Source: a virus. Taken from it: DNA of 58,216 nucleotides. Every line of letters starts with the position of its first letter. The stretch's first letter is position 1. The notes beneath the pieces were generated by a model. The model had not been told where the DNA came from. It worked only from the letters and a program-made list of their open reading frames with translations, and ran no database searches. The DNA lies in the IMG/VR virus record IMGVR_UViG_3300043411_002890, positions 1-58,216 of that record; one strand, 5' to 3'. The position numbers and the translations under genes are program-made. Shown here in pieces: positions 23,549-32,694 of this stretch.

Positions 23549-24985
23549 TTATTCGTTGAAAACGTCTTTAATATCGTTATTCATTTCTTTAATTTGTTTT
23601 TGCTTATCTTTTAAGAAGTTCTTAAGTTCAGACTTTTTATTATTGTTTGTTGCTTGTTTAGCTATAAGATCTTTAGATGTGTTTTCAACACCCTCTGATT
23701 CTTCTAAAACAACAACAGTTGATTTAGCAGTATCCATTGAGATGTTGAACGTTCTATCTTTCACACCCATTCTATTTTTAGCAACATGTAAAGTGCCAAA
23801 ACCAGATTTTTGAAAAAGACCTAAAATAAAATCAGCTTCTGCCGCCTGTGCGTAAGACTCAGCAAGATTCGTTTCATCGACAACCCCAGTTTTAGTACCT
23901 TCTTTATTGGATTGCAATGCCGTCCAAACAGGAGATGCCATTTCTTTAGCTAATGCTCTTAGCTCTCTTATGATTAATTGTAGTTCAATTCTAGTATGCT
24001 CATGCTTCTCGGTGCTTCTAACGAGCGCTGCGTAGTCAACGATTATCAAATCAGGCTTGAGATTTTTGTAAGCCATTTTTTCAATAAACGATCTCAGTGT
24101 TCCGACCGTTGGAACACCAGACGGATATTCTTTAATAATCAATTTACCAAGAACACCTCGTGATTTAAGCTCTTCAATTTCAGATCTGACGATATCTTTA
24201 TTTTCATCCAGGTCAGAACAGTTTATTTTTGTTATATATGAATCATAACGTAATGCAACATATTCTTCTGGCATTTCCATTGTAAAATGGAAAACGGTTT
24301 TGCCTCTTAAAAGTCCTTCTGCTCCAAATTGAATCAATAAGTGTGATTTACCATGATTGGTTGGTGCAACGATAATACCTATCTCTTTTGGAGCCAAACC
24401 TCCATTTAGAATTATCTTCTGATCAATTTCTGGTATTCCTGTAGAAATTGGAACCCGAGCTTCTTTTGAATAACGTCTATCGAATTCTTCTGTGTAATCT
24501 AATCCTTGACTTTGGGTGATTCCAAAACTAGAAACTTCTTTTATTTTTTGAACAACTAAATCATAGTTTCCTTCGTCAACAAACGCTGTCGCTTCCAATA
24601 CTGTTTGATATGTCTTCTGTTTTTTGCACCAATCAAGAGATTTTTCTTTTGCATATTTCAAATCTCCAAGATGTTTATTAGCCTTCACTTCAGATAAAAA
24701 TGTTTCAACTCTTGACTTGAGAGAAATATCTCCACTAAAAGATTCATTTACCATTGATGACAATAAATCAGTTGATGGAAACTCTTTGTATTTTTGATAA
24801 TGTTTAACGTATAGTTTGGACAAGGCTTGAAGATGTAATGAATCATCATCAAAAAAATCTGGGGAGAATACTTCTAGGAAGCCTCCCGCCCATTCTTTAT
24901 CCACAATCATTGCTTGCATGATTCTTTCCTGCATAGCTTGGTTCCAGTTGTTAGTCGAAAAAGAGGCTTGAATTATTTCACTCAT
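23549..24985 (-). CDS. Replicative DNA helicase, DnaB/gp41 family
   Basis: A 478-residue helicase of the SF4/RecA-like family. The N-terminal helical domain (1-150) is followed by the motor: GIPEIDQKIILNGGL, Walker A APTNHGKSH (207-215), METPEE-like FTMEMPEEYVALR, Walker B DLIIVDYAALV, TALQSNKEG, ESYAQAAEADFILGL, and a C-terminal Lys-rich tail. Unlike gp41 genes in published fractured-gene cases, this one has no intein. It would drive fork unwinding with the PrimPol primase encoded at 36159. Confidence 0.92.
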   Translation of the reverse strand: MSEIIQASFSTNNWNQAMQERIMQAMIVDKEWAGGFLEVFSPDFFDDDSLHLQALSKLYVKHYQKYKEFPSTDLLSSMVNESFSGDISLKSRVETFLSEVKANKHLGDLKYAKEKSLDWCKKQKTYQTVLEATAFVDEGNYDLVVQKIKEVSSFGITQSQGLDYTEEFDRRYSKEARVPISTGIPEIDQKIILNGGLAPKEIGIIVAPTNHGKSHLLIQFGAEGLLRGKTVFHFTMEMPEEYVALRYDSYITKINCSDLDENKDIVRSEIEELKSRGVLGKLIIKEYPSGVPTVGTLRSFIEKMAYKNLKPDLIIVDYAALVRSTEKHEHTRIELQLIIRELRALAKEMASPVWTALQSNKEGTKTGVVDETNLAESYAQAAEADFILGLFQKSGFGTLHVAKNRMGVKDRTFNISMDTAKSTVVVLEESEGVENTSKDLIAKQATNNNKKSELKNFLKDKQKQIKEMNNDIKDVFNE

Positions 24986-25055
24986 GTTTTTTACTTATTT
25001 TTCCCTTTGTTTCATTTTCATTTAAACGTGCAAAAATACAGCTAAAACAGCCTTT

Positions 25056-25085
25056 TTATCTTTATAGGTCATGGGGTAAAGATAA
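25056..25085. repeat. Inverted repeat in the helicase leader
   Basis: A 9-bp perfect inverted repeat (TTATCTTTA / TAAAGATAA) with a 12-nt loop in the 125-bp gap between the exonuclease stop and helicase start. It could fold in the mRNA leader as a regulatory hairpin or operator. It has no U-tract in the minus-strand direction. Confidence 0.4.
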
Positions 25086-25110
25086 AGAGTGTCCTAGCAA
25101 AAATTTTCTA

Positions 25111-26091
25111 TCAGCGTACTAATTTTTTTAGATCAGACAAAAAATAATCCCATTCTTGAGTCTGTTGAAGTTTTGCCGCAAACAAAATTTTAACAAACTC
25201 CATTTTTTTCAAAACATTATTTCTTTCTGAAAGTTGATTATCCACTTCCGCAATTTGTGACGCGGACAATACATTTGTTGATAAATGCATTAGTTTCCAA
25301 TTCTTCTCAATTATATCGAAACTTTCATGTAAAGTCTTCAATGCTTTTGTTGGTTTTTTAGTTTCATTGAATAATGAATTGGTCTTTTCTTTCAACCATT
25401 GAATGTCTTTCTCTGATTCTAAAAGCTCTGGGAACATCTTGTGCGCCGTTTTTTCTCCGATACCATCAATCCCAGGGATTGAATCAGAATTATCCCCAAT
25501 CATTGTTCTTAACAAGCAAACATTTTCTGGTAAAACTCCAAATTTTTCCTTAACAAACTCCTTGGAGATAAAATGTTTTTTCAACGGATCATAAATTTGA
25601 ATAGTATCATCTACTAAAAGTTGATAGAAATCTTTGTCGGCAGATAAAATAACCTTTTTCTTTGCAGCTTTTAATTTAGATGTGGCAATATACGCAATAA
25701 TATCATCACATTCTGTGTTTTCAACATATACTTGATATATTGGCAAACAATCTAATAAACTTATTAACAAGCTCAATTGCTTGGGTTTGTTATTATCATC
25801 AAAAAATGGATTTACTCTGCCGTCTTTACGGTATTGATTAAACTCTTTTATTTCTGATAGTTTATGACTTCCAGCTTTATAAGCTGGATCTATTGATTTT
25901 CTTCTTGGTGAAGGACCACCTTGTTCCCAAACAACGATTATTTCTTGTGGTTGAATTGTCTTATATGTATATTTTAAAGTATTAATAAATCCAATTACAC
26001 CACCAACAAGATCACCGCTTGCGGTGACAGATTGATTAGCAACAAAATTTCTCATAAAGTTATTAAATCCATCAACTATTAGTATTGACAT
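25111..26091 (-). CDS. 5'-3' exonuclease / flap nuclease (PolI exo-like, FEN family)
   Basis: A 326-residue nuclease. Conserved elements: ILIVDGFNNFMRNF (metal-binding Asp), IIVVWEQGGPSPRRKSIDPAYKAG (D.....RR....YK.(N/G)R), ENTECDDIIAYIAT (E.DD), KVILSADKDFYQLLVDD (second Asp site), and the H3TH region MIGDNSDSIPGIDGIGEKTA. It would remove RNA primers and flaps, in the role of T4 RNase H. Upstream genes are small and dUTPase follows. Confidence 0.93.
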   Translation of the reverse strand: MSILIVDGFNNFMRNFVANQSVTASGDLVGGVIGFINTLKYTYKTIQPQEIIVVWEQGGPSPRRKSIDPAYKAGSHKLSEIKEFNQYRKDGRVNPFFDDNNKPKQLSLLISLLDCLPIYQVYVENTECDDIIAYIATSKLKAAKKKVILSADKDFYQLLVDDTIQIYDPLKKHFISKEFVKEKFGVLPENVCLLRTMIGDNSDSIPGIDGIGEKTAHKMFPELLESEKDIQWLKEKTNSLFNETKKPTKALKTLHESFDIIEKNWKLMHLSTNVLSASQIAEVDNQLSERNNVLKKMEFVKILFAAKLQQTQEWDYFLSDLKKLVR

Positions 26092-26094
26092 TTT

Positions 26095-26568
26095 TTAATT
26101 TGAAACACTTTCTATTCCAAGGTCGGAATAAATTTCAGGAAATTGATCATTTTGCATATATCCTTTTGATCTAAGCCAGCAATAATAATAAAAAATAGCT
26201 TTAACAACGGTCTTTATAATCTCAGTTGGTATTTCAGAAACCTCTTTTTTAATAAAGTTATGATTAACTTTATTAATGGCGTCTATAAAAGGAAATGTTA
26301 TCGTTTGCTCATATTTTTTATAATCAATCTGATAAGATTGACACAATTCTTCAGATGTTGTTTTTTTGAAATCAACAAGAAATTTTTGAAATTCAGAAGT
26401 CATTTCAGGTGTAGTACCACAAAATCTAATATAGATCTTTTCACCTTGTGAACTCACGATATAAATTTGTGTACTATCCTCTATTAACAAGTCATGAGAT
26501 TTGAAATCTCCATTAGATTTACCATATACTAATATATCAAATTTTTTGATATAGTCTTCAACTATCAT
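26095..26568 (-). CDS. Hypothetical protein
   Basis: A 157-residue protein lying between dUTPase and the exonuclease, joined to the dUTPase stop by a one-base overlap. The N-terminal half is strand-rich (QIYIVSSQGEKIYIRFCG) and the C-terminal half helical with an aromatic patch (AIFYYYCWLRSKGYM). No domain recognised. Confidence 0.72.
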   Translation of the reverse strand: MIVEDYIKKFDILVYGKSNGDFKSHDLLIEDSTQIYIVSSQGEKIYIRFCGTTPEMTSEFQKFLVDFKKTTSEELCQSYQIDYKKYEQTITFPFIDAINKVNHNFIKKEVSEIPTEIIKTVVKAIFYYYCWLRSKGYMQNDQFPEIYSDLGIESVSN

Positions 26569-27050
26569 TATTTCATTCCTGTAGAACCAAATCCAGATTG
26601 TCCTCTGGATGTTTCTGTGACCGTCTCAGTCGTTGACAACAAAATTTCCGCAGAATTAGCCGCAACTCTATAAATTATCATTTGTGCTATTCTATCACCA
26701 ACATTAATTTTAAATGGAACCATGCTATTATTATTCATAATGCATTTAATTTCATTTCTATAAGAAAGATCAACTATTCCACCTGTTGGAACAATTCTTT
26801 TTAAGGCTAACCCAGACCTTCCTTCGATCTTAATAAAATAAGATTTGTCAAGATTATTAGAAAACTCAACATCTGCAAGAACTAATCCTGTTCCAACAGG
26901 TTTTGTTTCACCAGGCTCAAGCACAATTTCTTGACAAGAATAAAGATCAAAAGCAGCATCCCCTTCATGTGCTTTTGTTGGCAATTTAGCATTACTGTCA
27001 TTTAGTTTGAATTTGATATTCATCATAGTCCCCATATGATAAGATGCCAT
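26568..27050 (-). CDS. dut: dUTP diphosphatase (trimeric dUTPase)
   Basis: A 160-residue frame. The likely start is the ATG pair at 27026/27023 (MMNIKFKLN), preceded by GGGGA, giving about 150 aa. All five dUTPase motifs are present: GDAAFDLYS, GRSGLA, GGIVDLSYRNEI (usually GviD.dYrGe, so slightly divergent), NVGDRIAQMII, and RGQSGFGSTG at the C-terminus. It hydrolyses dUTP to dUMP, supplying ThyA and keeping uracil out of DNA. Confidence 0.94.
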   Translation of the reverse strand: MASYHMGTMMNIKFKLNDSNAKLPTKAHEGDAAFDLYSCQEIVLEPGETKPVGTGLVLADVEFSNNLDKSYFIKIEGRSGLALKRIVPTGGIVDLSYRNEIKCIMNNNSMVPFKINVGDRIAQMIIYRVAANSAEILLSTTETVTETSRGQSGFGSTGMK

Positions 27051-27090
27051 TTTCGGGGCAGCAACCGATCAAACTAATATTCGTTATCCG

Positions 27091-28758
27091 TTAGTCGATT
27101 CCGTGCTCCGAGACAGCGCCAGTAACCGCAGAAAATTCATCCTTGTCATCCATTTTTAATATAAAAGCTCCATCACAAAGTGAGAGGATATATGGTTTAT
27201 ATTTTTCATTTGTGAATATTGATGGAAAATCTACTTTGTAGAATTTCTTTTCTTCCACAATCTCTCCTGTTTTAATGTTAATAAGCTCAAAGGTTTTCCA
27301 CGCACCAGAACCTGTAAGTTGACCAACAATCCCATCATCAAGAGCATATTTTGCTTTGTTTTTTATAAACTTGTCCGATTCACAAAATATTCTGAGGTCA
27401 TCAAAAAGAAGTTCTAGATCTGTTACGCCTTTACCATAAATGATTTGTATTTCAGCTTGTCTATAAGGTCTTGCAACTTTATTTTTAACTGTTCCAATTC
27501 TTATTTGGATTCCTCTGATGATTTCTTGTTTGTCAACCGTTTCTTTTATTTTTTGTGGAGTATAAACTCTTAATCTAACTGATGCAGCAAAAGGAATTGC
27601 CATACCTCCAGGGGTCGTCGTGTTATGGTTTATTTGACCTTCAGCTAAGTAACAATTAGTATCTTTTACAGAAAGATCTAAAACTTCAATTTCTTTATCA
27701 ATTTTTATCGCCTCTGGGTGATTTTTTAGTTCTACCCATTCATTATTAAATAATACTTTATGATTTGCCGTACCCTTTAATGTTCCAAGCTGGTAGTGAT
27801 TATCACTTTTTTCTTTTACAACAAGATCTGTTATCTTGCTCCAGCAAGATAGTTTTGTTTTCTCATCATAACTTTCAATTTCGATATTTTCATCCTCAAC
27901 ACATAACATGCCAGGGTTTGAAAAATCATTAAGGCCATATCTTTTAAAGAGATCTTCTATCGATAGCTCTTCTATTTCATTTTTAACTTTTACTTTTATT
28001 TTTGTTTCAGGCGCAACACAAGCATCACCATGTAGTATTCCAATCTTTTGTCTTGTTTGATTAAGAAGAATTAGTGTCACTCCCTTATCCTTCAATATCT
28101 GATTAACTTTCATAATACCTTTGCTAAGGGCTCTAGCTTTAATTCCAATTTGCTGCTGCTCGTAAGTCGCCTCTAGCTCTACTCTAGAAACGGAGGCCGC
28201 TACAGAGTCCCACACGATGATTATAGGCATAGCCTTGTCTTGATTCTTAACAGAAGTTATAATTTGTTCAATCAACTGAAAAGTATCTTCAATACATTGT
28301 TCTTGTACGAAAATTAATTCATCAATATTAACTCCTATAACCGCTAAGTTTTCTAGTGAGGTAGCATTTTCAGAATCAATATAGACTGCAATAGCGCCTT
28401 CTCTTTGAGCTTGCGCACAAATTGTTTGTGCTAAAGTAGATTTACCAGATGAAGGTTCTCCGAAGATCTCTATAATTCTACCTTCTGGTATTCCTCCTCC
28501 TCGCTTATTTGAAATAATATAATCTAATTTTACTGCCGATGTTGTATACCAGTTTTTGACATTAGTTGGTGCATCTTCATCTGTATTAAGATTGAATGCA
28601 ATGCGCTCTCCTTTTGTCTTATTAATTTCACGAGTTATGTTTGAAATTAAACTGGCTTTTTTAGCCGTCGAGTTTTCAGAACTCGAATCAGCAGAGAGAC
28701 TATTCTTTCCTGTGGAGTTTCCTAGGTCTTGTTTTAGTGTTTTCTTTATTGGTGCCAT
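27091..28758 (-). CDS. uvsX: UvsX/RecA-type recombinase with intein in the L2 region
   Basis: A 555-residue precursor; the extein is 422 aa. Walker A is GEPSSGKST (100-108), Walker B MPIIIVWDSVAA, followed by IGIKARALSKGIMKV and LILLNQTRQKIG. The intein (247-379) lies between ILHGDA and TTTPGGMAIPFAASVRLRV, which aligns with RecA [20 protein letters not shown], the DNA-binding L2 loop. It catalyses strand exchange for recombination-dependent replication. The N-terminus is Ser/Lys rich. A terminator at 28804-28838 separates it from the SSB gene upstream. Confidence 0.95.
   Translation of the reverse strand: MAPIKKTLKQDLGNSTGKNSLSADSSSENSTAKKASLISNITREINKTKGERIAFNLNTDEDAPTNVKNWYTTSAVKLDYIISNKRGGGIPEGRIIEIFGEPSSGKSTLAQTICAQAQREGAIAVYIDSENATSLENLAVIGVNIDELIFVQEQCIEDTFQLIEQIITSVKNQDKAMPIIIVWDSVAASVSRVELEATYEQQQIGIKARALSKGIMKVNQILKDKGVTLILLNQTRQKIGILHGDACVAPETKIKVKVKNEIEELSIEDLFKRYGLNDFSNPGMLCVEDENIEIESYDEKTKLSCWSKITDLVVKEKSDNHYQLGTLKGTANHKVLFNNEWVELKNHPEAIKIDKEIEVLDLSVKDTNCYLAEGQINHNTTTPGGMAIPFAASVRLRVYTPQKIKETVDKQEIIRGIQIRIGTVKNKVARPYRQAEIQIIYGKGVTDLELLFDDLRIFCESDKFIKNKAKYALDDGIVGQLTGSGAWKTFELINIKTGEIVEEKKFYKVDFPSIFTNEKYKPYILSLCDGAFILKMDDKDEFSAVTGAVSEHGID
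27622..28020 (-). other. Mini-intein in UvsX/RecA
   Basis: Residues 247-379 (133 aa), starting CVAPETKIKVK, block B TANHKVL, block F EVLDLSVKDTNCYLA, end INHN before Thr+1. No endonuclease domain. Confidence 0.92.
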
Positions 28759-28803
28759 TTTGAATATTTAAATAATAAGTCCGATTTTTATGAATACAAT
28801 GGT

Positions 28804-28838
28804 AAAAAAAAAGGCCAAGAATTTTTGTTCTCGGCCTT
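28804..28838 (-). terminator. Rho-independent terminator after the SSB gene
   Basis: On the minus strand AAGGCCGAGAA, loop CAAAAA, TTCTTGGCCTT (11-bp stem with one G-U), followed by a run of seven or more T. It is placed 24 bp after the ssDNA-binding protein stop. Confidence 0.88.
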
Positions 28839-28861
28839 CAAAATAGTCTAACTTATCGAGA

Positions 28862-29755
28862 TTAGTCTTTTTTTGCTTTTGCTTTCAAAGCGTTTAATTT
28901 AGCCAAAGCAGAAGCATTACTTAGTGAAACGGGTGACGTTTCTTGTTGTGGAGCCGATGAAAATTTCTCTTCTTTTTCTTCCTCTGATTCAATCACAATT
29001 TCTCCGATACGCTCCGCAGATTGTGGGGTTGCCCCGTTAGCCGCTAAGTCTTGTCTTTCAAGGAATCCGTCCAAAACCTTTCCTAAGTTTTCAGCAGATT
29101 TAACGAAACCTTTTTGAATCTCAATCATTTTTGGTGCAGATTCTAAAAGTGAATTTCGTTTTTCTTCTGTTGGGGCAAGAGGAGTTGGTTTCATTCTAAT
29201 TGAAAATGTATAGTTTCTAACTGGTTTTCCTTGCCAAAGTTTTGGTTTGCCGTTATTGTCTGTTTTTGGAGATACTATGACTTCAAAATCATGCCCTTCA
29301 AGAACATCAAAAACGTCTCTATCTTGAAAATCTTCAGCTTGAAGACAGCCATAGATAGCATCTCGAATATCTTTCGAGAACTCAAAAACTTGTACTCCAG
29401 CAGCTTCGTTTGTTCTATCAACTAACAGAGCGAAAAAAGACTCTCTCGCTTTTAAGTTTTTAGCGGTATTCCAATCATCTTTACGAATAAGATCAAATCT
29501 GTCTTTAACAGGATCTGGTAGATCAAATTGATATGGAGCTACGAAGCGTTTATTTTCTTCTAAGTTTCTATAGAAAAGAATTTCATAGAAAGGTTCATCT
29601 GTAAGATTATCACTTGGTTGAATAAACCTTACATTATATTTTTTTCCAATTTCTGGTCTCCAGGTTGGATAGGCAGGAACAAACTCTTTCTTTTGAAAGG
29701 GTTGTTTTGGTGCCATTTTATTTTTTATTGCTTGCAGATATTTTGGTTGTGCCAT
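28862..29755 (-). CDS. gp32-like single-stranded DNA-binding protein
   Basis: A 297-residue protein with features of T4-type gp32: basic Pro-rich N-terminus, an OB-like core with aromatic residues (YNVRFIQPSDNLTDEPFYEI, RFVAPYQFDLPDPV, SFFALLVDR), and an acidic tail (IVIESEEEKEEKF) ending in an Ala/Lys helix. The zinc-finger Cys set of T4 gp32 is not evident. Its own terminator indicates strong independent expression, expected for a stoichiometric SSB. Family placement is by overall pattern and context with UvsX. Confidence 0.78.
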   Translation of the reverse strand: MAQPKYLQAIKNKMAPKQPFQKKEFVPAYPTWRPEIGKKYNVRFIQPSDNLTDEPFYEILFYRNLEENKRFVAPYQFDLPDPVKDRFDLIRKDDWNTAKNLKARESFFALLVDRTNEAAGVQVFEFSKDIRDAIYGCLQAEDFQDRDVFDVLEGHDFEVIVSPKTDNNGKPKLWQGKPVRNYTFSIRMKPTPLAPTEEKRNSLLESAPKMIEIQKGFVKSAENLGKVLDGFLERQDLAANGATPQSAERIGEIVIESEEEKEEKFSSAPQQETSPVSLSNASALAKLNALKAKAKKD

Positions 29756-29877
29756 TTGTGTGTTCTTTCTTGTGTCAGCAATCTAGTCCTGGTATTTTTG
29801 GTCATCAATAGTAGAAAAAAATGACGGTGGTGGACTGTCGTTGCGACCTGTGTATAAGTAGTGTTTCGCGTGGAAAT

Positions 29878-30909
29878 TTACTCAGAAATGTGAGAAATTT
29901 TTGAGAAAAAATTAAAGTTTTTATAATCAAATTTTAGTATTTTTTCACTTCTGTTGAAGCTTGGTTTTGCATAAAATACTAAAGCATCGTGGATAACAAA
30001 AAAAGGAATTATGTCATTTTTATACGTTTTGAAAAAATCTGATAATAGTAATAAAGCAAGATCTGTCGCTGAACTTTGGATATAATAATTTATCAACATA
30101 TGCTCTTGAAATTCAGACTCTAAAGCTTGTTCTCTAGACAGTAAAGGTTTTCCAAACCAGTTATATAACTGACCATTTTCATATAGAGCAGAATTAAGTT
30201 TCTTTTTTAGATCATTTATTTCTGTTGAATTTAAAAATTCCTGAAGCTTCTCGGCCTCAGATTTATTAAGTTCTTGCACATGATTTATACTAGATCCGTA
30301 TAGTATTTTCAATACAGAAAGTTTCACGAAGTCTCGATCTATTGACTTAAGTGATAAATGATTTTTAATTGCAGTATAAATGTCATTATAATCCAAATCA
30401 GTAAACCCTAAAAGTTGAAACAATAAACTAGGCTCCAAAGCTCTAAAGTCTATAATAAAAAGATTTTTATCATTAAAAATGAATTTTCTATCTTCTTTTT
30501 TCAGAGTTAAAATTTGTGGACCAGCTTCTATACGCAGTCTTCCAGTTATAGATTTTAACCTATCATAAACTATAGATTCTGTTTTAGGTCTAAAACTATT
30601 AATAATATTAAAGTTTCTTTTGTCATTTACACTGGGATATTTCGAATGTAATATTTCTAGGTTTTCTAAATTCACATACTCATCACAATCTTGAAGATTG
30701 TCCAAAATATAGTTTGATACTTTGAAAGTATTTTCATAATACTGTTTGGTATTATTAAACGTTGACAGTGATTCAATTAAGTTTTTGAGGTTCGAGTTTT
30801 TGTTTAAAAATTCATCTATTTCGAAATCTGAATCTAAATTAAGAGATTCGATTAGAGAATTTAATCTCTGTGATTGTTCTGTTCTTAACAGAGATAAAAA
30901 TGTAGACAT
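29878..30909 (-). CDS. Minimal family A DNA polymerase
   Basis: A 343-residue protein with all PolA core motifs but no exonuclease domain. TGRLRIEAGP matches TGRLSS; motif A is IIDFRALEPS with Asp154 and Glu159 (spacing as D705/E710 of Klenow). Motif B has Arg192, Lys196 and Tyr204-Gly205 (spacing as R754, K758, Y766). INYYIQSSATDLALLLL matches the (A/I)N.piQg.aaD helix, and motif C is VIHDALVF with His307-Asp308, where the usual third Glu is Ala. It may fill gaps or act in repair beside the fractured DnaE. The fingers region is very short. Confidence 0.85.
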   Translation of the reverse strand: MSTFLSLLRTEQSQRLNSLIESLNLDSDFEIDEFLNKNSNLKNLIESLSTFNNTKQYYENTFKVSNYILDNLQDCDEYVNLENLEILHSKYPSVNDKRNFNIINSFRPKTESIVYDRLKSITGRLRIEAGPQILTLKKEDRKFIFNDKNLFIIDFRALEPSLLFQLLGFTDLDYNDIYTAIKNHLSLKSIDRDFVKLSVLKILYGSSINHVQELNKSEAEKLQEFLNSTEINDLKKKLNSALYENGQLYNWFGKPLLSREQALESEFQEHMLINYYIQSSATDLALLLLSDFFKTYKNDIIPFFVIHDALVFYAKPSFNRSEKILKFDYKNFNFFSKISHISE

Positions 30910-30912
30910 TGA

Positions 30913-31698
30913 TTATTTCTTTTTTGTTTTTAAGATAAGTTCTATTAGTTGTTTTAGACACTGGGGATATGTTGGTGAGTAATTTGGATTACTTGAAATA
31001 TTGTATAGTAGGCAATCATCTTCGAGATTTGCAAACTGCGACCCAGCAAGTAATGCCTTATACCAAAACCACATGTCTTCAGTTAAAGGAAGAAGATCTT
31101 CATACATTCCAATCTTATAAACTAAGTTTCGTCTATAAAGAACAGAAGCATTTCCGATTGGATTTAATCCATTTAAAAACCATTGCACACAACCATCGTG
31201 ATCAATTGGCCGTCTTTCAAGTTGAATATAATCTTTCTCTTCGCTATTTTTTATGCGGCCAACATATTGTGTACCTAAAATATCGATCTCTTTATTCTCT
31301 TCTAGAAAATCTATTTGTTTTTGCAGTTTAAGAGTATCAATCCAAACATCATCAGCATCTTGATTTGCTATATAGTCAAAATGACTTGATGTTCCTTGTT
31401 CGTTTGCGAACACTTTTTGTAATAAAAAGTTTCTTGTTGGGGTTGTTCCCTGAAATATATTTTGTTCTGATTTAACCAGATTAAACTGTTTTTCTGCTCT
31501 AAAAAAGAGATCTTTTGAGTTATAAAACTCAAAGAGTATATCTCCTGTTTTATCAGTTGAATTATTTAAAGTGACAAAAACAGTATTGTGAACATTATGT
31601 TTCAATTTTTGATTATAAATTGATTGTATACATTCAAGAATGTATTTTTCATCATTATAGGCAGGTATAACTGTTGCAATTTTTATTTCTTTATCCAT
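30913..31698 (-). CDS. Family 2 glycosyltransferase
   Basis: A 261-residue GT-A enzyme. IATVIPAYNDEKYILECIQS is the GT2 nucleotide-binding start, NNSTDKT the D/E..S.D loop, FDYIANQDADDVWI carries the DxD metal site (QDADD), and LTEDMWFWYKALL holds the ED acceptor-side motif. It overlaps the next glycosyltransferase gene by 16 bp. It could modify phage DNA, virion proteins or host surface glycans; the sequence does not tell which. Confidence 0.9.
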   Translation of the reverse strand: MDKEIKIATVIPAYNDEKYILECIQSIYNQKLKHNVHNTVFVTLNNSTDKTGDILFEFYNSKDLFFRAEKQFNLVKSEQNIFQGTTPTRNFLLQKVFANEQGTSSHFDYIANQDADDVWIDTLKLQKQIDFLEENKEIDILGTQYVGRIKNSEEKDYIQLERRPIDHDGCVQWFLNGLNPIGNASVLYRRNLVYKIGMYEDLLPLTEDMWFWYKALLAGSQFANLEDDCLLYNISSNPNYSPTYPQCLKQLIELILKTKKK

Positions 31699-32678
31699 GG
31701 TGTGATATACCCAGGATGTGTAACTCCAACATTTTCAAACGTCAATGCATTTACAGAACTTCCGTCCCAAGGACTATGAAAAATCCAACCACCAGTTGAA
31801 GATTCTAATTTAGAAGAATATTCTCTAATCATCTCTTCTGTTATTTCTTTTTCATTTGGAAACATTGGATTATTTTCTAGATTGTCACCATAAAGACTAT
31901 TCCATGCAGTTGCCCAAAAATTTTTATAACTTCTTACTTTTCGTTCTATATCGAACCAAGAATAGTGATATATGCATGGAATATTTGAGTTTGTTACATG
32001 TTTTTTAAACCATAGTTCATAAACTTCAAGTGACGATTCTGAATATAAAGCTTCTTGCCTTAAAGGCATATTAAAATCGATATTTGGGAGATGTTGTTGT
32101 AAAGGTTCTAAAGTTGATACATTTATTAAATTACATCCATCTGTTCCAGGTTTTGCATACATTAAACCATTCTTAATATACGTTAAAGAACTTGGTAACC
32201 CATGTGTAATATGAGGTTTGTTTTTTGTTATTCTTTCTTTTGTTGGACCAATATCAATTCTAATTTTCTGGCCTCCCCAGAACTCAACAACTGGTAAATG
32301 TAAAATATCTAAATTTCCAGTATAGAAACTAAACAAAGTTTCCTTCCATTTTTTAATATCATTTTCATGTATTGTTTCATCAACATCAAATTGAACTAAA
32401 ACATCTCCTGTACAAACTGATCTAGATCTTGCTTTTGCAATACCATCATAAACACCATGATTTGGCGCACCCCAATCAATTTTAGAATCAAAACAAAGTT
32501 TGATTTTTTCATTCTTTGCGGCAATAGAAGAAAGTAATTCTCTTGTTCCATCATTTTTTCTTGATGAGTCAAAAATAACCAATTCATCAGCAATATCTGA
32601 AAATGAACTGATTGCGGCTTCGAATGGATAATTGTTGGTTAAACAATCTTTTGTTGTTGTATAGGCACTTACTTTCAC
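31683..32678 (-). CDS. Glycosyltransferase, GT2-like
   Basis: A 331-residue protein with a GT-A-like N-terminal half. MKVSAYTTTKDCLTNNYP occupies the nucleotide-binding strand, ELVIFDSSRKNDGTRELL is the D.SS.DGT loop and VLVQFDVDETIH the D.D metal motif. The C-terminal half (FKKHVTNSNIPCIYHYSWFD) is unassigned. Together with 30913-31698 and 35185-36111 it forms a three-gene sugar-transfer cluster. Confidence 0.82.
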   Translation of the reverse strand: MKVSAYTTTKDCLTNNYPFEAAISSFSDIADELVIFDSSRKNDGTRELLSSIAAKNEKIKLCFDSKIDWGAPNHGVYDGIAKARSRSVCTGDVLVQFDVDETIHENDIKKWKETLFSFYTGNLDILHLPVVEFWGGQKIRIDIGPTKERITKNKPHITHGLPSSLTYIKNGLMYAKPGTDGCNLINVSTLEPLQQHLPNIDFNMPLRQEALYSESSLEVYELWFKKHVTNSNIPCIYHYSWFDIERKVRSYKNFWATAWNSLYGDNLENNPMFPNEKEITEEMIREYSSKLESSTGGWIFHSPWDGSSVNALTFENVGVTHPGYITPWIKK

Positions 32679-32694
32679 TTTTTTCTCCTTGAGA

